Below are positions 54,537 through 62,800 of a stretch of DNA of 64,000 nucleotides, in pieces. Numbering within the stretch: the first letter of the stretch is position 1; each line of letters begins with the position of its first letter. A program made the translations under genes and the position numbers. This stretch comes from Anaerolineae bacterium (GTDB lineage Bacteria; Chloroflexota; Anaerolineae; Aggregatilineales; Phototrophicaceae), in the NCBI GenBank assembly GCA_025454525.1, contig JALOOG010000022.1, forward strand, positions 17,093 to 81,092, given 5' to 3'. The notes under the pieces were generated by a model, which worked only from the letters and a program-made list of their open reading frames with translations, did no database searches and was not told where the DNA came from.

Positions 54537-55655
54537 TTGAGTTCCTTAGTCTTAACCCTACGGGAAACGCTGCGGTATCGCGGCGCGGTCGGCCAGTGGA
54601 GTTGGGTGTTACATCGCTTAACTGGTCTCGGTGTTGTGTTCTTCTTCATTCTCCATGTGATCGGTACCTCGTGGGCCGTTTTTGCGCCAGCGCTGTATGA
54701 AAAAGAGATCAAAGTGTATCAATCACCCCTGTTCACCCTGGGTGAATTCGCCCTTACGTTCGCGGTGGTCTACCATGCCTTTAACGGGATGCGAATCGCA
54801 ATCTTCGATTATCGCCCCGAATGGTGGAAGCATCAACAACGCGCCGCCTACGTGGTGTTTGGACTCACGATCTTAACGCTGATCCCCACTTTCGCGATCA
54901 TGTTCTCACACGTTTTGGCACACTATGCCCAAGCGGAGATCATTATCTTGCCGATCCCGACGATTATTGAAGCGGTCTCACCGTTTATCATCGGCATGGC
55001 GTTAGCGGTGATCGCGGCGGTGGTCTTATCCGGCGTAGTCGGATTATTCACCCGTAACCGTGATATGGCCACCAATACCGGACGCGGGAGTCGGGTAGAG
55101 CGCTTCTGGTGGTCATATATGCGTGTCAGCGGCCTGTTGATCGTGCCGTTGGTTTTCGGTCACTTGGCCATGGTGCATGTGATCCAAGGCGTATTCCACC
55201 TCACCACGGCAGATTATGTGATCGTGGGGACGACCGCCGTTAATCAGAGTGGGACAGTGGTCGAATTTGTCGGTGAACGTTGGAATTACCTCTTAGCGGG
55301 AGTTGCGATCTGGCGATTCTACGATGTGGCCTTGTTAGCCTTGGTGGCCGCGCATGGGTTCAACGGTCTACGCTATGTCTTGACCGATTTCACGATGAGC
55401 CGACCGTTATTGCGGCGAGCAGCCATGTACGCCTGTTTTATTGGTGGTGCGATTACTCTGTCAATTGGTGCGGCCTCCATGATCGCAACCATTGATCAAA
55501 CCGCCGTACAGATCGCCGCTGAAGAACAATGCCGACTCGCGCAAGCATATAGCATCAATGCAGGGGATGCCAATTGGAATCCCAGTCAGTCCGATTTGTT
55601 CCGTGCGGCCTGTGAGACAGCAGAAGGTACGCTCCCTGTGATCTTAGGGCGTTAG
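54537..55655 (+). CDS. sdhC: fused succinate dehydrogenase membrane anchor (SdhC-SdhD)
   Basis: About 372 aa from TTG 54537 (GGAAGG eight bases upstream); a TTG at 54513 is also open. Two related membrane halves in one chain: the first (about 15-125) has the SdhC signature WVLHRLTGLGVVFFF and FNGMR with heme-ligand His; the second (about 180-330) has MRVSGLLIVPLVFGHLAMVH and AAHGFNGLRYVL. The repeated AFNGMRIAIFD and HGFNGLRYVLTDF show internal duplication. About seven to eight membrane segments. It anchors SdhAB and passes electrons to quinone via heme b. Fused anchors are unusual; sdhC and sdhD are usually separate. First gene of the operon. Confidence 0.85.
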   Translation: MSSLVLTLRETLRYRGAVGQWSWVLHRLTGLGVVFFFILHVIGTSWAVFAPALYEKEIKVYQSPLFTLGEFALTFAVVYHAFNGMRIAIFDYRPEWWKHQQRAAYVVFGLTILTLIPTFAIMFSHVLAHYAQAEIIILPIPTIIEAVSPFIIGMALAVIAAVVLSGVVGLFTRNRDMATNTGRGSRVERFWWSYMRVSGLLIVPLVFGHLAMVHVIQGVFHLTTADYVIVGTTAVNQSGTVVEFVGERWNYLLAGVAIWRFYDVALLALVAAHGFNGLRYVLTDFTMSRPLLRRAAMYACFIGGAITLSIGAASMIATIDQTAVQIAAEEQCRLAQAYSINAGDANWNPSQSDLFRAACETAEGTLPVILGR

Positions 55656-55694
55656 TGTTGGTAAGCGATTTATTGTTATCCAAGGAGTAGATTC

Positions 55695-57533
55695 ATGAAA
55701 ATTCATCAATTTGATGCTGTGATTGTCGGCGCAGGTGGCGCGGGTTTAATGGCAGCATTGTACGCAAGTAAAGGCGGCGCAAATGTCGCCGTAGTCAGCA
55801 AACTGTATCCCACCCGTAGCCATACCGGTACCGCGCAAGGTGGAATCGGCGCGGCACTTGGCAACAAAATCGGCGATGATCCTAATGAAGACAAACCGAT
55901 CTACCATGCCTTTGATACGGTCAAAGGGGGTGATTATCTGGCCGATCAAAACGCGGCCAAAGTATTGGCCGAAGAAGCAGTTGATTCGGTGATCGAACTT
56001 GAACATATGGGGCTGCCCTTTGATCGCACCTCAGAAGGACGGATCAGTCAACGGCGGTTCGGTGGACACACCCTCAACTTTGGTGAAAAGCTTGCTTATC
56101 GCGCTTGCCATGCCGCCGATCGCACAGGTCACATGATCTTGCAGACCCTTTATCAACAATGTATCAAAAACAATGTGCGCTTTTTCGATGAATTCCATGT
56201 CGTTGACGTGCTGATGAATCAAGGGGTGTGCGTCGGTTCAACGGCAATCGATCTAGCGACGGGTGAATTTCATGTGTTCCATGCGAAAGCGACCTTATTC
56301 GCAACCGGGGGTTGGGGACGCTGTTGGTCAGTTACAAGTAACGCGGTCAGCTTAACCGGTGACGGTGCGGCGGTGGTGATGCGGCGTGGTGTTCCGATGC
56401 AGGACATGGAATTTTACCAATTCCACCCTACTGGGATCTTTAAGCTGGGTATTTTGATCACCGAAGGCGTGCGTGGTGAAGGCGGTGTGTTGATCAATCG
56501 TCACGGTGAACGCTTCATGGAAAAATACGCCCCCAAGGTGAAAGACCTAGCGAGTCGCGATGTGGTCAGCCGTGCGATCTACATGGAATTACGCAACGGC
56601 AACGGCATCAAAGGCAAAGATTACGTACATCTGGACATTCGTCCCGAAACCGTGAATCGTTACTTGGCCGAAGCAGGCGAATCCAAGCGTATCGATCGCG
56701 ATTATGTCGAGAAAAAATTGCCGGATATTTTGGATTTTTGCCGGACTTACCTCGGTGTTGATCCGGTTAAAGAACCGATGCCGATTCAACCGACCGCGCA
56801 TTATGCAATGGGCGGTATTCCCACCAACGTAGACGCAGAAGTAGTGACTGATGAAAACTGGACGATATTACCTGGCATGTACGCGGCCGGTGAAGTGGCT
56901 TGCGTAAGTTGCCATGGCGCGAATCGCTTAGGGACAAATTCACTTGTGGATTTGGTGGTATTCGGCCGTCGTGGCGGTAAGGCGATCGCCAACTTTGTTA
57001 AGACCGCACCTATGACACCCCTTCCAGCCAATCCGACTCGCCAGATCGAAGCCGAATTTGACCGCTTGCGCCGCTCTAACGGGAAGACGAAGGCCTATGT
57101 CATCCGTGATGCCATGCAAAAGACGATGATGGAAAATGTAGGTGTTTTCCGTGAAGAAAAAGCCATGCAACAGGCGATCGATGATCTTCGTGAATTGCGT
57201 GAGCGTTACGTCCGTGATCTGGTGATCGATGATCGGGGTAGCAAGTTCAACACCGACATTCTCGAAGCGTGGGAACTCGGTTGCTTGTTAGATCTGGCTG
57301 AAGTAACCGCAATCAGCGCGATCAACCGCAAAGAAAGCCGCGGGGCCCATAGCCGCGAAGATTACAAGAAACGCGATGATGAACATTTGTTGGTGCATAC
57401 CTTGGCTTACCGTGAATGCGACGAACCCTATTACAGCGGTACACCTGACTACCGCCTAAACATGGACAAGAAAGTCGATCTCTCACTGGCACTAGAGGAT
57501 GAACGTTTCAAACCGAAAGAACGGGTTTACTAA
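55695..57533 (+). CDS. sdhA: succinate dehydrogenase/fumarate reductase flavoprotein subunit
   Basis: 612 aa. FAD-binding [20 protein letters not shown], the covalent-FAD His in [12 protein letters not shown], substrate residues in QFHPTGI, and [14 protein letters not shown], then a C-terminal SdhA domain. Catalyses succinate oxidation in the TCA cycle. Spaced 39 bp after the anchor gene with an AAGGAG ribosome site. 66 bp with a GC-rich hairpin separate it from sdhB. Confidence 0.97.
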   Translation: MKIHQFDAVIVGAGGAGLMAALYASKGGANVAVVSKLYPTRSHTGTAQGGIGAALGNKIGDDPNEDKPIYHAFDTVKGGDYLADQNAAKVLAEEAVDSVIELEHMGLPFDRTSEGRISQRRFGGHTLNFGEKLAYRACHAADRTGHMILQTLYQQCIKNNVRFFDEFHVVDVLMNQGVCVGSTAIDLATGEFHVFHAKATLFATGGWGRCWSVTSNAVSLTGDGAAVVMRRGVPMQDMEFYQFHPTGIFKLGILITEGVRGEGGVLINRHGERFMEKYAPKVKDLASRDVVSRAIYMELRNGNGIKGKDYVHLDIRPETVNRYLAEAGESKRIDRDYVEKKLPDILDFCRTYLGVDPVKEPMPIQPTAHYAMGGIPTNVDAEVVTDENWTILPGMYAAGEVACVSCHGANRLGTNSLVDLVVFGRRGGKAIANFVKTAPMTPLPANPTRQIEAEFDRLRRSNGKTKAYVIRDAMQKTMMENVGVFREEKAMQQAIDDLRELRERYVRDLVIDDRGSKFNTDILEAWELGCLLDLAEVTAISAINRKESRGAHSREDYKKRDDEHLLVHTLAYRECDEPYYSGTPDYRLNMDKKVDLSLALEDERFKPKERVY

Positions 57534-57540
57534 AAATGGC

Positions 57541-57561
57541 GGGGCGGCCTAACTCCGCCCC
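57541..57561 (+). other. GC-rich hairpin between sdhA and sdhB
   Basis: GGGGCGG pairs with CCGCCCC around CTAACT-type loop, followed by TTTC. It may be a partial terminator or mRNA stabiliser that sets the SdhA:SdhB ratio; this is inference. Confidence 0.5.
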
Positions 57562-57599
57562 TTTCAACCGGATGTTAGAGGATAGAGGATTGTATTCAA

Positions 57600-58364
57600 A
57601 TGGATGTGACAGTACGTATCCGGCGGTTTAACCCGGAAGCACAAAACAATAAAAAACCCTATTGGCAAGAATTCACCCTCACCAACGTAGACGAAACCGA
57701 TCGTGTGTTGGATCTATTACATCGCATCAAATGGGAACAAGACGGCACGCTCTCTTTCCGCCGTTCATGCGCGCATGGCGTGTGCGGTTCAGATGCCATG
57801 CGAATCAATGGGATCAATCGACTTGCCTGTAAAATCTTGATGCGCGATCTGGGTGGCACAAAAATCCAAGTTGAGCCGATCTTGGGCCTGCCCGTCTTAA
57901 AAGACTTGATCGTCGATATGGAGCCATTTTTCGCACATTATCGCGAGGTGATGCCGTTCTTTGTGAACGATGATCCCGTTCCCGCCGATGGCCGCGAACG
58001 GTTACAGACTCAAGAAGACCGTGAACGTTTTGATGATACGACAAAGTGTATCCTTTGCGCGGCGTGTACGACCTCTTGCCCAAGCTTTTGGGCTAATGGC
58101 AAGTACGTCGGCCCTGCGGCGATCGTGCAGGCACATCGCTTTATTTTTGACACCCGCGATCAGGCCGCGTTAGAACGTCTCAATATCCTTGCTGAACCGA
58201 ATGGTGTCTGGCGTTGTCGCACGATCTACAATTGTACCCCCGCTTGTCCGCGTGAGATCGAAGTTACACGCGCAATCGGGGAGGTCAAATTAGCGATCCA
58301 AAAAGGCACTCCGCACGGAATCATTCAAGTCCACGAGATCAAAGAGCGTGTTGTAAACAGTTAA
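57600..58364 (+). CDS. sdhB: succinate dehydrogenase iron-sulfur subunit
   Basis: 254 aa. [2Fe-2S] cluster in SCAHGVCGSDAMRI and LACK, [4Fe-4S]/[3Fe-4S] motifs in CILCAACTTSCP and CRTIYNCTPACPREI. The Cys spacing matches the ordinary three-cluster SdhB. Passes electrons from FAD to the anchor. Completes the sdhCD-A-B operon. Confidence 0.97.
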   Translation: MDVTVRIRRFNPEAQNNKKPYWQEFTLTNVDETDRVLDLLHRIKWEQDGTLSFRRSCAHGVCGSDAMRINGINRLACKILMRDLGGTKIQVEPILGLPVLKDLIVDMEPFFAHYREVMPFFVNDDPVPADGRERLQTQEDRERFDDTTKCILCAACTTSCPSFWANGKYVGPAAIVQAHRFIFDTRDQAALERLNILAEPNGVWRCRTIYNCTPACPREIEVTRAIGEVKLAIQKGTPHGIIQVHEIKERVVNS

Positions 58365-58372
58365 ACTGTTGA

Positions 58373-58410
58373 TGAGCGTCTAGATTTTTCTAGGCGCTCA
58401 TTTTATTTTT
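58373..58410 (+). terminator. strong intrinsic terminator after sdhB
   Basis: TGAGCG pairs with CGCTCA, with an inner TCTAG/CTAGG stem, followed by TTTTATTTTT. Ends the sdh operon. Confidence 0.92.
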
Positions 58411-58463
58411 CCCCTAAGAAAATCTGACATCACCGCGTCTGTTCACTTAGGAGGTTATAGACC

Positions 58464-58673
58464 ATGACATATTACGATAAATTTGATGATCAGGATGACT
58501 TGGAAAGCGACGATCAACCGTTAGGGGTGATGCCCGCATGGAAACGGGCTTTACTGATTGTCGTAACGCTGTTGGTGATCTTTGCACTGTTGGCAACCAG
58601 TTATCTTCCAGCGGTGATCGTCACCCAAGAACGCGCCCGACTGCCAACGCCGACCACACTTCCACGCACATAA
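58464..58673 (+). CDS. small single-pass membrane protein
   Basis: 69 aa with a perfect GGAGG before the ATG. Asp-rich N-terminus (YYDKFDDQDDLESDD), one membrane segment (residues ~28-50) and a Thr/Pro-rich tail. Inside-out topology is likely. Function unknown. Confidence 0.72.
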   Translation: MTYYDKFDDQDDLESDDQPLGVMPAWKRALLIVVTLLVIFALLATSYLPAVIVTQERARLPTPTTLPRT

Positions 58674-58750
58674 ACAACGTAAAAAAATTTGACAATTTGA
58701 TCTCACTAACATTAATCTATCTCTTATTTAATAAGAGGAGAGTTAGTAAA

Positions 58751-59296
58751 ATGAGGTTCAAATTGACCAGCCTCATTTTATTATTGAGTTTATTCGCTTG
58801 TAGATCCGCTACGAACATGACCCCAACACGAGAGGTTAGCAGAGTCGTCCCCAAACACACGACCATCACACCATCCCCAACTCTGACTCCGATCCCAGAG
58901 ATCTTAGGGGAAATACCGCTCACCTTCGCCGATCATGATCTCGCTATCGCTAATGATCCCTTTGTATTGCAATTAACCGAGGTCAAATTTCTACGCCAAG
59001 TTGAAGGGTTAACCTTACCTGAAGGTAAAGTCTATGTGGTGTTACGCAGGTATCTATATAACTATGGCGATCAAGATCAGGTATTTCATGATGCTGATTT
59101 TTGGGCTACCTTTGGTGAACAACCTCCTTCACCGATCATGCCTAATCCCGATGTCATGCACAAAATTCAGGCGGCTTACTACCCGAATACTGGGTATCCC
59201 GATTTTGTCGTTTCGGCCAATGATAGCCGTGAAATCATCCTTGTTTATGAAGTTCCGGATTATATCTATCAAATTGATCTCAGTTTCACCCCTTGA
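58751..59296 (+). CDS. lipoprotein, DUF4352-like domain, truncated by an in-frame stop
   Basis: 181 aa from ATG 58751 (AGGAGAG nine bases upstream). Lipobox LLSLFAC (Cys17), a Thr/Pro segment, then a beta-rich domain (VYVVLRRYLYNYGDQDQVF, IILVYEVPDYIYQIDLSFTP) like the DUF4352 telokin fold. After TGA 59294-59296 the same frame stays open for 28 more sensible codons (GLFIFKIDENQDRLYKK) to TAA 59381, and then continues as the next gene's frame to 59833. So this may be the first part of a longer protein broken by two stop codons, or a TGA read-through. Confidence 0.7.
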   Translation: MRFKLTSLILLLSLFACRSATNMTPTREVSRVVPKHTTITPSPTLTPIPEILGEIPLTFADHDLAIANDPFVLQLTEVKFLRQVEGLTLPEGKVYVVLRRYLYNYGDQDQVFHDADFWATFGEQPPSPIMPNPDVMHKIQAAYYPNTGYPDFVVSANDSREIILVYEVPDYIYQIDLSFTP

Positions 59297-59386
59297 GGTC
59301 AGCCAACCCAAACTTTAGGCCTGTTCATCTTCAAAATCGATGAAAATCAAGATCGGCTCTACAAGAAAAACGTCAATGATTAATTG

Positions 59387-59833
59387 ATGTATTCCATTCG
59401 TATCAACAATACCGATGATCAAGCGAGTGTCGAAACTGTGATCGATAGCGAGAGGGTAGAAGTTGATAACTGCTTCGGCACAACGACCATTTCACGATCA
59501 TTTACTTTTATGGAGGAGATCGGCCGTGATTTTCAAATGATCGAAGGCAGTTTTTCCTTAGGCTTACCCACACCATTCACAGGTCTATTAGAAGCGCAAG
59601 CCCGTTCCTTTCATGGTAAAGACAGCGGTGTAATCACCCGATCCCGTACTGAAACCTTAAGCGCCAGTCCCGGCACGCGCCCTCGATGGCAAATGACTTG
59701 GTATCGTGTTTCGCTTGAAGGCACATTGACATTGACGCTCAACGGCCAAGCATTTGATGTCACCTATCAACTCACCAATGAACTCCGTTCGGATCTAGTA
59801 TCGATCCCATCTACACCTTGTCCCACCTCCTGA
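59387..59833 (+). CDS. hypothetical beta-rich protein, possibly the rest of a broken lipoprotein
   Basis: 148 aa from ATG 59387. It is in the same reading frame as the lipoprotein upstream, separated only by TAA 59381-59383, and has no good ribosome site, so it may be its original 3' part. SVETVIDSERVEVDNCFGTT and LEAQARSF recall a beta-rich domain found at the end of Chloroflexota lipoproteins; this is from memory of the pattern. No signal peptide of its own. Confidence 0.5.
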   Translation: MYSIRINNTDDQASVETVIDSERVEVDNCFGTTTISRSFTFMEEIGRDFQMIEGSFSLGLPTPFTGLLEAQARSFHGKDSGVITRSRTETLSASPGTRPRWQMTWYRVSLEGTLTLTLNGQAFDVTYQLTNELRSDLVSIPSTPCPTS

Positions 59834-59838
59834 TCAAA

Positions 59839-59870
59839 AAAGGGCGCGGATTGTTTGATCCGCGCCCTTT
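59839..59870. terminator. strong bidirectional terminator before ftsK
   Basis: AAAGGGCGCGGAT pairs with ATCCGCGCCCTTT around TGTTTG, 13 bp stem with A/T flanks on both sides. Separates the convergent lipoprotein and ftsK genes. Confidence 0.92.
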
Positions 59871-59880
59871 GTCTTATGGC

Positions 59881-62800
59881 TTACTTTTTCAATGGCAATA
59901 CATCACGCGGTTTACTGCCTTCTGTGGCCGGGCCGATCACCCCGCGCTCTTCCATCAGATCGATCAACCTTGCTGCGCGGGTATAGCCGATCCGTAAACG
60001 TCGTTGTAACAGCGAGACGGAGGCTTTATCGAGTCGGCGCACCATTTCGACCGCTTCCTCATATAACTCATCATCGCCTTCCATGTTATCGTCGTCATCA
60101 TCCCGCAAATCATCCTCATCATCCTCATCATCACCTTCATCCCAGAAAGCGCGTTGTGGTGAAGGCGGTTTCGGTGCGATTGGGGTGGAAGTCGCACCAA
60201 AGCGCGGCCCACTTGACGCTAAGGGACGATCATCACTCGCATCCATCACCAAGGTTGTGATCGGACGTTGTGGATTTTCCAATTGTTGCGCTCGCCAGAA
60301 GCGCACCATGTTGTTGATCTCCGTATCTGATACATACACACCCTGTAGACGTTGGGGAGCTGGGGTATCCCCGCTCAAATAGAGCATATCCCCACGTCCT
60401 AACAAGCGCTCCGCACCCGGTTGATCCAAGATAACGCGGCTATCGACACCACTCGCTACCGCAAACGCGATCCGTGCTGGAAAGTTCGCCTTGATCAACC
60501 CCGTCACCACGTCCACCGACGGGCGTTGCGTCGCAATCACCAAGTGAATCCCAGTCGCACGCGCTAAGGCCGCGATACGGGTGATCGTGCGTTCCGTTTC
60601 TTCTGGGGCCAGCATCATCAAGTCCGCTAATTCGTCGATGATCACCACGATATACGGCATGATCGGCTCACCACTGGTCAGATGTTTGTTATAGTCCTCA
60701 ATGTTACGCGCTCCGGCGTTGCTGAATTTTTTGTAACGTTCATCCATTTCGCGTGTCACCCATTTCAACACGCCCACGATGCGCTCTAATTCCACGACTA
60801 CAGGCGCGACCAGATGAGGAATCCCGTTGTATCCAGTCAACTCCACGCGCTTCGGATCAACCATGATAAATTTCAGAACTTCCGGTGAATTGCGTAGCAA
60901 CAGACTCGCGATGATCGCGTTGACGCACACCGATTTACCTGAACCTGTCGTCCCGGCGATCAACAGGTGCGGCATTGAAGCGAGATCCGCCGAAACCGGC
61001 GCACCGTCCACGCTTTGCCCTAAACAAATCGCTAAGGGGGATTTAATGCGGGTAAACTCTTTGGACTCCATCACATCGCGTAAACTCACCGTAGCGGGTT
61101 GTTCATTCGGCACTTCGACACCGACATAGCCTTTCCCCGGCACAGGGGCTTCAATACGGATCGATTTTGCGCCCAAGGCCAATTGTAAATCTTTGTCCAG
61201 TTGGGCGATCGCACTCACCTTAACGCGAGTCTTTTTGCCGCCGCGCACCACCAGATAATCCGGTTCAACACCGAATTGCGTGATCACCGGTCCCGTGTTG
61301 ATCTCAACCACCCGTCCCGGCGCACCGAAACTTTGCAATGTTTCTTCGATGATCTTGGCGCGTTTCACCAACGTTTCGCGATCAAAGTCTTGTTCCGATC
61401 CCGACGCTAACAAGGTCTGATAATCGGGGATGTTAAATACCTTGCGAGCCGCTGCCCGTTGCACCGAGACCACTTCCGAAGGAGGTTCTCCGGGGGTGAC
61501 TGGAGTCGCGGTGTGTCCAGGCGCTTGTGGGACGTTGATGGTCGGGCGTGGTTGCACCGCCGGAATACCGAGTCCTTGCGCGGGTTTAGCCCCATCCCCC
61601 GGACGAGGTTCCCCTGTGACGGGTTTTACCTCTGTGGTCGGTTTCACCTCTACCGAGGCCGCCGGAGTTTCTACCTTAGGCGTAGCCTCTTCAGGGGTGG
61701 GAGATGCAGATTGTTCACGGTTAAAGACTCCACCGGCCCGCAATTCGTTCAATCGATCAGTACGTGTCGGTTGAACAGGTGTGGTCTCGCCTGTAGCCGG
61801 TGTCTCGGTGGCCGCGGAAGCGGCGGGAGCAGCCAATAACCCTTTAGGGCGGGCAGGCGCGAAAAACTCCTCTGGCGGTGTATTCGCGGTTGGAGTCGGC
61901 GTAGTCGCTGCTGGAGTTTCGGGTTTACGTCCAAATAGATTCCGCAACCGATTCGAGTCTTCGGGTGCAGTTGGTTTCGCGCCTTCTTCTACCGCATCCT
62001 CTGGCTTAGACCGCGATAACATGGACGGTAAAGCGCCAGCACTTGGCACCGCCCCCTTGAGACGCGCCGCGATTCCCCCGATACCGCCCGGCTGCGCGGG
62101 TGCAGGAGTCGTGGTGGGCGGTGGTGTAGCGGCCGGTGGTAGCGTTGACGGCATTTCGGACGGACGTACTTCGGCCGTTGCGGTCGGTTTCATCATCTGC
62201 CCACCCATACGGATCGGGATAGCGCGTTCTTCGATCGGTAACGGTTCAGCCATTTCGGGTAAAGTAAGTGGCGGTGGTAAGGCCGGTGCTTGCGCTACAG
62301 GTGCTGGCAATTCAGCAACCGCCGGACGTTGCACGCTAATTTGAGGCGGTGCGGCCGGGGTCGCTTGGAGTTGTGCGAGTCGCTTGGCTTCACGTACTTG
62401 CGCCCGCCGTTGTAAGGAAACGCGCAAGCTTCGCCATGCACTCACCACGATCAAGGTTAACTCCGCCGCACTGGTACGGGTGATGAACATAATGCTGATC
62501 ACCAACGTGCCTAACACCACCACCGCTCCGCCTAATTCCGAAGCGTTTCGTAACAAGAACATATACAGGAGTGATCCAATCTGACCACCGCCCCGCCCCT
62601 GTTCGATGATCGCGGGCTGTAGGATCTCATACACCTGTGGACTGGTATAAAACGGGTCAAATGACTCGATATAGTGAAAGACCACCAAGAGCGACAGATA
62701 CGCTAAACCCACGCCGATCAAACGTTGTACATCGATCTTAGGGGCTTCATCCCCAAAATGCCGCCCGATCAACCAACCGCCGATCGCCATCATCGTTAAC

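Noticed and set aside
59892..60382. Ser-rich and His-rich open frames on the plus strand over ftsK
   Set aside because: They mirror the Asp/Glu-rich codons of the ftsK gamma-domain linker and have no ribosome sites.
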